From NCBI GenBank assembly GCA_039707655.1, contig CM077673.1, positions 3,296,001 to 3,360,000 on the forward strand: 64,000 bases of DNA. The letters run 5' to 3'. The first letter of the stretch is position 1, and every line of letters starts with the position of its first letter. This document shows positions 22,141 to 35,397 of the stretch, in pieces. The translations under genes were made by a program, and so were the position numbers. This DNA is from Elymus sibiricus (taxonomy: Eukaryota; Streptophyta; Magnoliopsida; Poales; Poaceae). A model generated the notes under the pieces. It searched no databases. It worked only from the letters and a program-made list of their open reading frames with translations, and had not been told where the DNA came from.

Positions 22141-24506
22141 CTATGCTATTATTCACTCTTTTTTTGTTGTCGTGGTCGTCCGAACATTCGGGGAAGCCCG
22201 TGGACCGGTTACAGGGACCTCGCCAAAACTAGCAGAATTTGCCTGTTCCGGCCAGTTTTCTATGCTACTACTCACTAATTTTGGGTCTGGGGGCGATCCA
22301 AACGTTCGGGGAACCCCGGGGTCCGCTTACGGGCACCTCGCCAAAACTCGCAGATTTGGTCCATTCTGACCAGTTTTCTATGCTATTATTCACTGTTTTT
22401 GGTTGTCGTGGTCGTCCCAACATTTGGGGATGTCCGGGGTCCGGTTACGGGGACCTCGCAAAAACTCATAGATTTGGTCCATTCTTACCAGTTTTCTATG
22501 CTATTACTCACTCATTTTTGGTCCCGGGGCGATCCAAATGTTCGGGGAACCCCGGGGTCCGCTTATGGGGAGCTTGCCAAAACTCGCAAATTTTGTCCAT
22601 TCTGACCAGATTTCTATGCTATCATTCACTGTTTTTCGGTAGTCGTGGTCGTCCGAACGTTCGGGGAAGCCCGGGGTGCGGTTACGGGGACCTCGCCAAA
22701 ACTAGCAGATTTTGTGTGTCCCGGCTAGTTTTCTATGCTACTACTCACTAATTTTGGGTCCCGGGGCGATCCAAACGTCCGGGGAACCCCGGGGTCCGCA
22801 TACGGGGACCGGGCCAAAACTCGCAGATTTGGTCCATTCTTACCAGTTTTCTATGCTATTATTCACTGGTTTTTGGTAGTTGTGGTCGTCCGAACGTTTG
22901 GGGAAGCTCGGGATGCGGTTACGGGGACCTCGCCAAAACTATCAGATTTTGTCTGTTCCGGCCAGTTTTCTATGCTATTACTAACTGATTTAGGGTCCCG
23001 GGGTGATCCAAACGTTCGGGGAACCGCGGGGTCCGCTTACGGGGACTTCGCCAAAACTCGCAGATTTTGTCCATTCTTACCAGTTTTCTGTGCTATTATT
23101 CACTGTTTTTTGGTTGTCGTGGTCGTCCGAACGTTCGGGGAAGCCCGGGGTCCGGTTACGGGGACCTCGCAAACACTCGAAGCTTTGGTCCACTATTACC
23201 AGTTTTCTGTGCTATTATTCACTGTTTTTTGGTTGTCGTGGTCGTCCAAACGTTCGGGGAAGCCCGTGGACCGGTTACGGGGACCTCGCCAAAACTCGCA
23301 GATTTGGTCCATTCTTACCAGTTTTCTGTGCTATTATTCACTGTTTTTGGTTGTCGTGGTCGTCCGAACGTTCGGGGAAGCCCGTGGACAGGTTATGGGG
23401 ACCTCGCCAAAACTTGCAGATTTGGTCCATTCTGACCAGTTTTCTATGCTATTATTCACTGTTTTTGGTTGTCGTGGTCGTCCCAATATTTGGGGATGCC
23501 CGGGGTCCGGTTACGTGGACCTCGCCAAAACTCGCAGATTTGGTCCATTCTTACCAGTTTTCTAAGCTATTATTCACTGTTTTTTGGTTGTCGTGGTCGT
23601 CCGAACGTTCGGGGAAGCCCGGGGTCCGGTTACGGGGACCTCGCAAAAACTCGCAGATTTGGTCCATTCTTACCACTTTTCTATGCTATTACTCACTCAT
23701 TTTGGGTCCCGGGGCGATCCAAATGTTTGGGGAACCCCGGGGTCCGCTTATGGGGACCTCACCAAAACTCGCAGATTTTTTTCATTCTGACCAGATTTCT
23801 ATGCTATCATTCACTATTTTTCGGTAGTCGTGGTCGTCCGAACGTTCGGGGAAGCCCGGGGTGAGGTTACGGGGACCTCGCCAAAATTAGCAGATTGTGT
23901 GTGTCTCGGCTCGTTTTCTATGCTATTACTCACTAATTTTGGGTGCCGGGGCGATCCAAACGTCCGGGGAACCCCGGGGTCCGCATACGGGGACCTGACC
24001 AAAACTAACAAATTTGGTCCATTCTTACCAGTTTTCTATGCTATTATTCACTGGTTTTTGGTAGTCGTGGTCGTCCGAACGTTCGGGGAAGCTCAGGGTG
24101 TGGTTACGGGGACCTCGCCAAAACTAACAGATTTTGTCTGTTCCAGCCAGTTTTCTATGCTATTACTCACTGATTTTGGGTCCCGGGGTGATCCAAACGT
24201 TCGGGGAACCCAGGGGTCCGCTTACGGGGACTTCGCCAAAACTCGCAGATTGTTCCATTCTTACCAGTTTTCTGTGCTATTATTCACTGTTTTTCGGTTG
24301 TCGTGGTCGTCCAAAAGTTCGGGGAAGCCCGTGGACCGGTTACGGGGACCTCGCCAAAACTCACAGATTTTGTCCATTCTTACCTGTTTTCTATGCTATT
24401 ACTCAGTGATTTTGGTTCCCGGGGCGATCCAAATGTTCGGGGAACCCCGGAGTCCGCTTACTGGGACCTCGCCAAAACTCAGATTTTGTCCATTCTGACC
24501 AGATTT
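22141..24506 (+). repeat. HOR unit 10: 20-mer, 2,366 bp, A2/A3 fused
   Basis: Order A1, B1, A2/A3 hybrid, B2, then canonical to B8. One monomer is lost by fusion of adjacent A2 and A3. Confidence 0.9.
22378..22495 (+). repeat. Hybrid monomer A2/A3
   Basis: The start is A2 (CCCAACATTTGGGGATG, GATGTCCGGGG) and the end is A3 (CTCGCAAAAACTCATAG). The crossover falls in the shared core GGGGTCCGGTTACGGGGACC. Confidence 0.88.
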
Positions 24507-26872
24507 CTATGCTATTATTCACTCTTTTTTTGTTGTCGTGGTCGTCCGAACATTCGGGGAAGCCCGTGGACCGGTTACAGGGACCTCGCCAAAACTAGCA
24601 GAATTTGCCTGTTCCGGCCAGTTTTCTATGCTACTACTCACTAATTTTGGGTCTGGGGGCGATCCAAACGTTCGGGGAACCCCGGGGTCCGCTTACGGGC
24701 ACCTCGCCAAAACTCGCAGATTTGGTCCATTCTGACCAGTTTTCTATGCTATTATTCACTGTTTTTGGTTGTCGTGGTCGTCCCAACATTTGGGGATGTC
24801 CGGGGTCCGGTTACGGGGACCTCGCCAAAACTCGCAGATTTGTTCCATTTTTACCAGTTTTCTATGCTATTATTCACTGTTTTTTGGTTGTCGTGGTTGT
24901 CCGAACGCTCGGGGAAGCCCGGGGTCCGGTTACGGGGACCTCGCAAAAACTCATAGATTTGGTCCATTCTTACCAGTTTTCTATGCTATTACTCACTCAT
25001 TTTGGGTCCCGGGGCGATCCAAATGTTCGGGGAACCCCGGGGTCCGCTTATGGGGAGCTCGCCAAAACTCGCAAATTTTGTCCATTCTGACCAGATTTCT
25101 ATGCTATCATTCACTGTTTTTCGGTAGTCGTGGTCGTCCGAACGTTCGGGGAAGCCCGGGGTGCGGTTACGGGGACCTCGCCAAAACTAGCAGATTTTGT
25201 GTGTCCCGGCTAGTTTTCTATGCTACTACTCACTAATTTTGGGTCCCGGGGCGATCCAAACGTCCGGGGAACCCCGGGGTCCGCATACGGGGACCGGGCC
25301 AAAACTCGCAGATTTGGTCCATTCTTACCAGTTTTCTATGCTATTATTCACTGGTTTTTGGTAGTTGTGGTCGTCCGAACGTTTGGGGAAGCTCGGGATG
25401 CGGTTACGGGGACCTCGCCAAAACTATCAGATTTTGTCTGTTCCGGCCAGTTTTCTATGCTATTACTAACTGATTTAGGGTCCCGGGGTGATCCAAACGT
25501 TCGGGGAACCGCGGGGTCCGCTTACGGGGACTTCGCCAAAACTCGCAGATTTTGTCCATTCTTACCAGTTTTCTGTGCTATTATTCACTGTTTTTTGGTT
25601 GTCGTGGTCGTCCGAACGTTCGGGGAAGCCCGGGGTCCGGTTACGGGGACCTCGCAAACACTCGAAGCTTTGGTCCACTATTACCAGTTTTCTGTGCTAT
25701 TATTCACTGTTTTTGGTTGTCGTGGTCGTCCGAACGTTCGGGGAAGCCCGTGGACAGGTTATGGGGACCTCGCCAAAACTTGCAGATTTGGTCCATTCTG
25801 ACCAGTTTTCTATGCTATTATTCACTGTTTTTGGTTGTCGTGGTCGTCCCAATATTTGGGGATGCCCGGGGTCCGGTTACGTGGACCTCGCCAAAACTCG
25901 CAGATTTGGTCCATTCTTACCAGTTTTCTAAGCTATTATTCACTGTTTTTTGGTTGTCGTGGTCGTCCGAACGTTCGGGGAAGCCCGGGGTCCGGTTACG
26001 GGGACCTCGCAAAAACTCGCAGATTTGGTCCATTCTTACCACTTTTCTATGCTATTACTCACTCATTTTGGGTCCCGGGGCGATCCAAATGTTTGGGGAA
26101 CCCCGGGGTCCGCTTATGGGGACCTCACCCAAACTCGCAGATTTTTTTCATTCTGACCAGATTTCTATGCTATCATTCACTATTTTTCGGTAGTCGTGGT
26201 CGTCCGAACGTTCGGGGAAGCCCGGGGTGAGGTTACGGGGACCTCGCCAAAATTAGCAGATTGTGTGTGTCTCGGCTCGTTTTCTATGCTATTACTCACT
26301 AATTTTGGGTGCCGGGGCGATCCAAACGTCCGGGGAACCCCGGGGTCCGCATACGGGGACCTGACCAAAATTAACAGATTTGGTCCATTCTTACCAGTTT
26401 TCTATGCTATTATTCACTGGTTTTTGGTAGTCGTGGTCGTCCGAACGTTCGGGGAAGCTCAGGGTGTCGTTACGGGGACCTCGCCAAAACTAACAGATTT
26501 TGTCTGTTCCAGCCAGTTTTCTATGCTATTACTCACTGATTTTGGGTCCCGGGGTGATCCAAACGTTCGGGGAACCCAGGGGTCCGCTTACGGGGACTTC
26601 GCCAAAACTCGCAGATTGTTCCATTCTTACCAGTTTTCTGTGCTATTATTCACTGTTTTTCGGTTGTCGTGGTCGTCCAAAAGTTCGGGGAAGCCCGTGG
26701 ACCGGTTACGGGGACCTCGCCAAAACTCACAGATTTTGTCCATTCTTACCTGTTTTCTATGCTATTACTCAGTGATTTTGGTTCCCGGGGCGATCCAAAT
26801 GTTCGGGGAACCCCGGAGTCCGCTTACTGGGACCTCGCCAAAACTCAGATTTTGTCCATTCTGACCAGATTT
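24507..26872 (+). repeat. HOR unit 11: 20-mer, 2,366 bp, A7 missing
   Basis: It matches unit 8 at a spacing of 7,217 bp, including the A6 to A8 junction (25691/25692) and the private changes CACCCAAACTCG, AAAATTAACAG and GGGTGTCGTTACGG. Confidence 0.9.
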
Positions 26873-29800
26873 CTATGCTATTATTCACTCTTTTTTTGTT
26901 GTCGTGGTCGTCCGAACATTCGGGGAAGCCCGTGGACCGGTTACAGGGACCTCGCCAAAACTAGCAGAATTTGCCTGTTCCGGCCAGTTTTCTATGCTAC
27001 TACTCACTAATTTTGGGTCTGGGGGCGATCCAAACGTTCGGGGAACCCCGGGGTCCGCTTACGGGCACCTCGCCAAAACTCGCAGATTTGGTCCATTCTG
27101 ACCAGTTTTCTATGCTATTATTCACTGTTTTTGGTTGTCGTGGTCGTCCCAACATTTGGGGATGTCCGGGGTCCGGTTACGGGGACCTCGCCAAAACTCG
27201 CAGATTTGTTCCATTTTTACCAGTTTTCTATGCTATTATTCACTGTTTTTTGGTTGTCGTGGTTGTCCGAACGCTCGGGGAAGCCCGGGGTCCGGTTACG
27301 GGGACCTCGCAAAAACTCATAGATTTGGTCCATTCTTACCAGTTTTCTATGCTATTACTCACTCATTTTTGGTCCCGGGGCGATCCAAATGTTCGGGGAA
27401 CCCCGGGGTCCGCTTATGGGGAGCTTGCCAAAACTCGCAAATTTTGTCCATTCTGACCAGATTTCTATGCTATCATTCACTGTTTTTCGGTAGTCGTGGT
27501 CGTCCGAACGTTCGGGGAAGCCCGGGGTGCGGTTACGGGGACCTCGCCAAAACTAGCAGATTTTGTGTGTCCCGGCTAGTTTTCTATGCTACTACTCACT
27601 AATTTTGGGTCCCGGGGCGATCCAAACGTCCGGGGAACCCCGGGGTCCGCATACGGGGACCGGGCCAAAACTCGCAGATTTGGTCCATTCTTACCAGTTT
27701 TCTATGCTATTATTCACTGGTTTTTGGTAGTTGTGGTCGTCCGAACGTTTGGGGAAGCTCGGGATGCGGTTACGGGGACCTCGCCAAAACTATCAGATTT
27801 TGTCTGTTCCGGCCAGTTTTCTATGCTATTACTAACTGATTTAGGGTCCCGGGGTGATCCAAACGTTCGGGGAACCGCGGGGTCCGCTTACGGGGACTTC
27901 GCCAAAACTCGCAGATTTTGTCCATTCTTACCAGTTTTCTGTGCTATTATTCACTGTTTTTTGGTTGTCGTGGTCGTCCGAACGTTCGGGGAAGCCCGGG
28001 GTCCGGTTACGGGGACCTCGCAAACACTCGAAGCTTTGGTCCACTATTACCAGTTTTCTGTGCTATTATTCACTGTTTTTTGGTTGTCGTGGTCGTCCAA
28101 ACGTTCGGGGAAGCCCGTGGACCGGTTACGGGGACCTCGCCAAAACTCGCAGATTTGGTCCATTCTTACCAGTTTTCTGTGCTATTATTCACTGTTTTTG
28201 GTTGTCGTGGTCGTCCGAACGTTCGGGGAAGCCCGTGGACAGGTTATGGGGACCTCGCCAAAACTTGCAGATTTGGTCCATTCTGACCAGTTTTCTATGC
28301 TATTATTCACTGTTTTTGGTTGTCGTGGTCGTCCCAATATTTGGGGATGCCCGGGGTCCGGTTACGTGGACCTCGCCAAAACTCGCAGATTTGGTCCATT
28401 CTTACCAGTTTTCTAAGCTATTATTCACTGTTTTTTGGTTGTCGTGGTCGTCCGAACGTTCGGGGAAGCCCGGGGTCCGGTTACGGGGACCTCGCAAAAA
28501 CTCGCAGTTTTGGTCCATTCTTACCAGTTTTCTATGCTATTACTCACTCATTTTGGGTCCCGGGGCGATCCAAATGTTCGGGGTACCCCGGGGTCCGCTT
28601 ATGGGGAGCTCGCCAAAACTCGCAAATTTTGTCCATTCTGACCAGATTTCTATGCTATCATTCACTGTTTTTCGGTAGTCGTGGTCGTCCGAACGTTCGG
28701 GGAAGCCCGGGGTGCGGTTACGGGGACCTCGCCAAAACTAGCAGATTTTGTGTGTCCCGGCTAGTTTTCTATGCTACTACTCACTAATTTTGGGTCCCGG
28801 GGCGATCCAAACGTCCGGGGAACCCCGGGGTCCGCATACGGGGACCGGGCCAAAACTCGCAGATTTGGTCCATTCTTACCAGTTTTCTATGCTATTATTC
28901 ACTGGTTTTTGGTAGTTGTGGTCGTCCGAACGTTTGGGGCAGCTCGGGATGCGGTTACGGGGACCTCGCCAAAACTATCAGATTTTGTCTGTTCCGGCCA
29001 GTTTTCTATGCTATTACTAACTGATTTTGGGTCCCGGGGTGATCCAAACGTTCGGGGAACCACGGGGTCCGCTTACGGGGACTTCGCCAAAACTCGCAGA
29101 TTTGGTCCATTCTTACCGGTTTTCTGTGCTATTATTCACTGTTTTTTGGTTGTCGCGGTCGTCCGAACGTTCGGGGAAGCCCGGGGTCCGGTTACGGGGA
29201 CCTCGCAAACACTCGAAGCTTTGGTCCATTATTACCAGTTTTCTGTGCTATTATTCACTGTTTTTTGGTTGTCGTGGTCGTCCAAACGTTCGGGGAAGCC
29301 CGTGGACCGGTTACGGGGACCTCGCCAAAACTCGCAGATTTGGTCCATTCTTACCAGTTTTCTGTGCTATTATTCACTGTTTTTGGTTGTCGTGGTCGTC
29401 CGAACGTTCGGGGAAGCCCGTGGACAGGTTATGGGGACCTCGCCAAAACTTGCAGATTTGGTCCATTCTGACCAGTTTTCTATGCTATTATTCACTGTTT
29501 TTGGTTGTCGTGGTCGTCCCAATATTTGGGGATGCCCGGGGTCCGGTTACGTGGACCTCGCCAAAACTCGCAGATTTGGTCCATTCTTACCAGTTTTCTA
29601 AGCTATTATTCACTGTTTTTTGGTTGTCGTGGTCGTCCGAACGTTCGGGGAAGCCCGGGGTCCGGTTACGGGGACCTCGCAAAAACTCGCAGATTTGGTC
29701 CATTCTTACCACTTTTCTATGCTATTACTCACTCATTTTGGGTCCCGGGGCGATCCAAATGTTTGGGGAACCCCGGGGTCCGCTTATGGGGACCTCACCA

Positions 29801-30542
29801 AAACTCGCAGATTTTTTTCATTCTGACCAGATTTCTATGCTATCATTCACTATTTTTCGGTAGTCGTGGTCGTCCGAACGTTCGGGGAAGCCCGGGGTGA
29901 GGTTACGGGGACCTCGCCAAAATTAGCAGATTGTGTGTGTCTCGGCTCGTTTTCTATGCTATTACTCACTAATTTTGGGTGCCGGGGCGATCCAAACGTC
30001 CGGGGAACCCCGGGGTCCGCATACGGAGACCTGACCAAAACTAACAGATTTGGTCCATTCTTACCAGTTTTCTATGCTATTATTCACTGGTTTTTGGTAG
30101 TCGTGGTCGTCCGAACGTTCGGGGAAGCTCAGGGTGTGGTTACGGGGACCTCGCCAAAACTAACAGATTTTGTCTGTTGCAGCCAGTTTTCTATGCTATT
30201 ACTCACTGATTTTGGGTCCCGGGGTGATCCAAACGTTCGGGGAACCCAGGGGTCCGCTTACGGGGACTTCGCCAAAACTCGCAGATTGTTCCATTCTTAC
30301 CAGTTTTCTGTGCTATTATTCACTGTTTTTTGGTTGTCGTGGTCGTCCAAAAGTTCGGGGAAGCCCGTGGACCGGTTACGGGGACCTCGCCAAAACTCAC
30401 AGATTTTGTCCATTCTTACCTGTTTTCTATGCTATTACTCAGTGATTTTGGTTCCCGGGGCGATCCAAATGTTCGGGGAACCCCGGAGTCCGCTTACTGG
30501 GACCTCGCCAAAACTCAGATTTTGTCCATTCTGACCAGATTT
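26873..30542 (+). repeat. HOR unit 12: 31-mer, 3,670 bp
   Basis: Same organisation as unit 7, with an A10/A3 hybrid followed by a second B2 to A10 block. B3 occurs at about 27584 and 28769. Its first part repeats unit 9 at 7,217 bp spacing. Confidence 0.9.
28413..28531 (+). repeat. Hybrid monomer A10/A3
   Basis: CTAAGC start, CTCGCAGTTTTGG tag, A3-like end, followed by B2. Same junction as at 15160. Confidence 0.88.
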
Positions 30543-32082
30543 CTATGCTATTATTCACTCTTTTTTTGTTGTCGTGGTCGTCCGAACATTCGGGGAAGCC
30601 CGTGGACCGGTTACAGGGACCTCGCCAAAACTAGCAGAATTTGCCTGTTCCGGCCAGTTTTCTATGCTACTACTCACTAATTTTGGGTCTGGGGGCGATC
30701 CAAACGTTCGGGGAACCCCGGGGTCCGCTTACGGGCACCTCTCCAAAACTCGCAGATTTGGTCCATTCTGACCAGTTTTCTATGCTATTATTCACTGTTT
30801 TTGGTTGTCGTGGTCGTCCCAACATTTGGGGATGTCCGGGGTCCGGTTACGGGGACCTCGCCAAAACTCGCAGATTTGTTCCATTTTTACCAGTTTTCTA
30901 TGCTATTATTCACTGTTTTTTGGTTGTCGTGGTTGTCCGAACGCTCGGGGAAGCCCGGGGTCCGGTTACGGGGACCTCGCAAAAACTCATAGATTTGGTC
31001 CATTCTTACCAGTTTTCTATGCTATTACTCACTCATTTTGGGTCCCGGGGCGATCCAAATGTTCGGGGAACCCCGGGGTCCGCTTATGGGGAGCTCGCCA
31101 AAACTCGCAAATTTTGTCCATTCTGACCAGATTTCTATGCTATCATTCACTGTTTTTCGGTAGTCGTGGTCGTCCGAACGTTCGGGGAAGCCCGGGGTGC
31201 GGTTACGGGGACCTCGCCAAAACTAGCAGATTTTGTGTGTCCCGGCTAGTTTTCTATGCTACTACTCACTAATTTTGGGTCCCGGGGCGATCCAAACGTC
31301 CAGGGAACCCCGGGGTCCGCATACGGGGACCGGGCCAAAACTCGCAGATTTGGTCCATTCTTACCAGTTTTCTATGCTATTATTCACTGGTTTTTGGTAG
31401 TTGTGGTCGTCCGAACGTTTGGGGAAGCTCGGGATGCGGTTACGGGGACCTCGCCAAAACTATCAGATTTTGTCTGTTCCGGCCAGTTTTCTATGCTATT
31501 ACTAACTGATTTAGGGTCCCGGGGTGATCCAAACGTTCGGGGAACCGCGGGGTCCGCTTACGGGGACTTCGCCAAAACTCGCAGATTTTGTCCATTCTTA
31601 CCAGTTTTCTGTGCTATTATTCACTGTTTTTTGGTTGTCGTGGTCGTCCGAACGTTCGGGGAAGCCCGGGGTCCGGTTACGGGGACCTCGCAAACACTCG
31701 AAGCTTTGGTCCACTATTACCAGTTTTCTGTGCTATTATTCACTGTTTTTTGGTTGTCGTGGTCGTCCAAACGTTCGGGGAAGCCCGTGGACCGGTTACG
31801 GGGACCTCGCCAAAACTCGCAGATTTGGTCCATTCTTACCAGTTTTCTGTGCTATTATTCACTGTTTTTGGTTGTCGTGGTCGTCCGAACGTTCGGGGAA
31901 GCCCGTGGACAGGTTATGGGGACCTCGCCAAAACTTGCAGATTTGGTCCATTCTGACCAGTTTTCTATGCTATTATTCACTGTTTTTGGTTGTCGTGGTC
32001 GTCCCAATATTTGGGGATGCCCGGGGTCCGGTTACGTGGACCTCGCCAAAACTCGCAGATTTGGTCCATTCTTACCAGTTTT

Positions 32083-32201
32083 CTAAGCTATTATTCACTG
32101 TTTTTTGGTTGTCGTGGTCGTCCGAACGTTCGGGGAAGCCCGGGGTCCGGTTACGGGGACCTCGCAAAAACTCGCAGTTTTGGTCCATTCTTACCAGTTT
32201 T
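32083..32201 (+). repeat. Hybrid monomer A10/A3
   Basis: First junction of the 41-mer, with the CTCGCAGTTTTGG tag and followed by B2. Confidence 0.87.
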
Positions 32202-33267
32202 CTATGCTATTACTCACTCATTTTGGGTCCCAGGGCGATCCAAATGTTCGGGGAACCCCGGGGTCCGCTTATGGGGAGCTCGCCAAAACTCGCAAATTTT
32301 GTCCATTCTGACCAGATTTCTATGCTATCATTCACTGTTTTTCGGTAGTCGTGGTCGTCCGAACGTTCGGGGAAGCCCGGGGTGCGGTTACGGGGACCTC
32401 GCCAAAACTAGCAGATTTTGTGTGTCCCGGCTAGTTTTCTATGCTACTACTCACTAATTTTGGGTCCCGGGGCGATCCAAACGTCCGGGGAACCCCGGGG
32501 TCCGCATACGGGGACCGGGCCAAAACTCGCAGATTTGGTCCATTCTTACCAGTTTTCTATACTATTATTCACTGGTTTTTGGTAGTTGTGGTCGTCCGAA
32601 CGTTTGGGGAAGCTCGGGATGCGGTTACGGGGACCTCGCCAAAACTATCAGATTTTGTCTGTTCCGGCCAGTTTTCTATGCTATTACTAACTGATTTTGG
32701 GTCCCGGGGTGATCCAAACGTTCGGGGAACCGCGGGGTCCGCTTACGGGGACTTCGCCAAAACTCGCAGATTTGGTCCATTCTTACCAGTTTTCTGTGCT
32801 ATTATTCACTGTTTTTTGGTTGTCGTGGTCGTCCGAACGTTCGGGGAAGCCCGGGGTCCGGTTACGGGGACCTCGCAAACACTCGAAGCTTTGGTCCATT
32901 ATTACCAGTTTTCTGTGCTATTATTCACTGTTTTTTGGTTGTCGTGGTCGTCCAAACGTTCGGGGAAGCCCGTGGACCGGTTACGGGGACCTCGCCAAAA
33001 CTCGCAGATTTGGTCCATTCTTACCAGTTTTCTGTGCTATTATTCACTGTTTTTGGTTGTCGTGGTCGTCCGAACGTTCGGGGAAGCCCGTGGACAGGTT
33101 ATGGGGACCTCGCCAAAACTTGCAGATTTGGTCCATTCTGACCAGTTTTCTATGCTATTATTCACTGTTTTTGGTTGTCGTGGTCGTCCCAATATTTGGG
33201 GATGCCCGGGGTCCGGTTACGTGGACCTCGCCAAAACTCGCAGATTTGGTCCATTCTTACCAGTTTT

Positions 33268-33386
33268 CTAAGCTATTATTCACTGTTTTTTGGTTGTCGT
33301 GGTCGTCCGAACGTTCGGGGAAGCCCGGGGTCCGGTTACGGGGACCTCGCAAAAACTCGCAGTTTTGGTCCATTCTTACCAGTTTT
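33268..33386 (+). repeat. Hybrid monomer A10/A3
   Basis: Second junction of the 41-mer, 1,185 bp after the first, with the same CTCGCAGTTTTGG tag. Confidence 0.87.
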
Positions 33387-35397
33387 CTATGCTATTACTC
33401 ACTCATTTTGGGTCCCGGGGCGATCCAAATGTTCGGGGAACCCCGGGGTCCGCTTATGGGGAGCTCGCCAAAACTCGCAAATTTTGTCCATTCTGACCAG
33501 ATTTCTATGCTATCATTCACTGTTTTTCGGTAGTCGTGGTCGTCCGAACGTTCGGGGAAGCCCGGGGTGCGGTTACGGGGACCTCGCCAAAACTAGCAGA
33601 TTTTGTGTGTCCCGGCTAGTTTTCTATGCTACTACTCACTAATTTTGGGTCCCGGGGCGATCCAAACGTCCGGGGAACCCCGGGGTCCGCATACGGGGAC
33701 CGGGCCAAAACTCGCAGATTTGGTCCATTCTTACCAGTTTTCTATGCTATTATTCACTGGTTTTTGGTAGTTGTGGTCGTCCGAACGTTTGGGGAAGCTC
33801 GGGATGCGGTTACGGGGACCTCGCCAAAACTATCAGATTTTGTCTGTTCCGGCCAGTTTTCTATGCTATTACTAACTGATTTTGGGTCCCGGGGTGATCC
33901 AAACGTTCGGGGAACCGCGGGGTCCGCTTACGGGGACTTCGCCAAAACTCGCAGATTTGGTCCATTCTTACCAGTTTTCTGTGCTATTATTCACTGTTTT
34001 TTGGTTGTCGTGGTCGTCCGAACGTTCGGGGAAGCCCGGGGTCCGGTTACGGGGACCTCGCAAACACTCGAAGCTTTGGTCCATTATTACCAGTTTTCTG
34101 TGCTATTATTCACTGTTTTTTGGTTGTCGTGGTCGTCCAAACGTTCGGGGAAGCCCGTGGACCGGTTACGGGGACCTCGCCAAAACTCGCAGATTTGGTC
34201 CATTCTTACCAGTTTTCTGTGCTATTATTCACTGTTTTTGGTTGTCGTGGTCGTCCGAACGTTCGGGGAAGCCCGTGGACAGGTTATGGGGACCTCGCCA
34301 AAACTTGCAGATTTGGTCCATTCTGACCAGTTTTCTATGCTATTATTCACTATTTTTGGTTGTCGTGGTCGTCCCAATATTTGGGGATGCCCGGGGTCCG
34401 GTTACGTGGACCTCGCCAAAACTCGCAGATTTGGTCCATTCTTACCAGTTTTCTAATCTATTATTCACTGTTTTTTGGTTGTCGTGGTCGTCCGAACGTT
34501 CGGGGAAGCCCGGGGTCCGGTTACGGGGACCTCGCAAAAACTCGCAGATTTGGTCCATTCTTACCACTTTTCTATGCTATTACTCACTCATTTTGGGTCC
34601 CGGGGCGATCCAAATGTTTGGGGAATCCCGGGGTCCGCTTATGGGGACCTCACCAAAACTCGCAGATTTTTTTCATTCTGACCAGATTTCTATGCTATCA
34701 TTCACTATTTTTCGGTAGTCGTGGTCGTCCGAACGTTCGGGGAAGCCCGGGGTGAGGTTACGGGGACCTCGCCAAAATTAGCAGATTGTGTGTGTCTCGG
34801 CTCGTTTTCTATGCTATTACTCACTAATTTTGGGTGCCGGGGCGATCCAAACGTCCGGGGAACCCCGGGGTCCGCATACGGGGACCTGACCAAAACTAAC
34901 AGATTTGGTCCATTCTTACCAGTTTTCTATGCTATTATTCACTGGTTTTTGGTAGTCGTGGTCGTCCGAACGTTCGGGGAAGCTTAGGGTGTGGTTACGG
35001 GGACCTCGCCAAAACTAACAGATTTTGTCTGTTCCAGCCAGTTTTCTATGCTATTACACACTGATTTTGGGTCCCGGGGTGATCCAAACGTTCGGGGAAC
35101 CCAGGGGTCCGCTTACGGGGACTTCGCCAAAACTCGCAGATTGTTCCATTCTTACCAGTTTTCTGTGCTATTATTCACTGTTTTTTGGTTGTCGTGGTCG
35201 TCCAAAAGTTCGGGGAAGCCCGTGGACCGGTTACGGGGACCTCGCCAAAACTCACAGATTTTGTCCATTCTTACCTGTTTTCTATGCTATTACTCAGTGA
35301 TTTGGGTTCCCGGGGCGATCCAAATGTTCGGGGAACCCCGGAGTCCGCTTACTGGGACCTCGCCAAAACTCAGATTTTGTCCATTCTGACCAGATTT

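Larger units (their letters stand above)
30543..35397 (+). repeat. HOR unit 13: 41-mer, 4,855 bp, two extra 10-mer blocks
   Basis: Three copies of the B2-to-A9 stretch are joined by two A10/A3 hybrids. B3 occurs at about 31254, 32439 and 33624, spaced 1,185 bp. It is the longest unit in the window. Confidence 0.9.

Noticed and set aside
30543..35397. The 41-mer and other odd unit lengths as assembly collapses or expansions
   Set aside because: Not rejected outright, but most junctions carry coherent hybrid monomers and private bases, which favours real recombination. Long reads would settle it.
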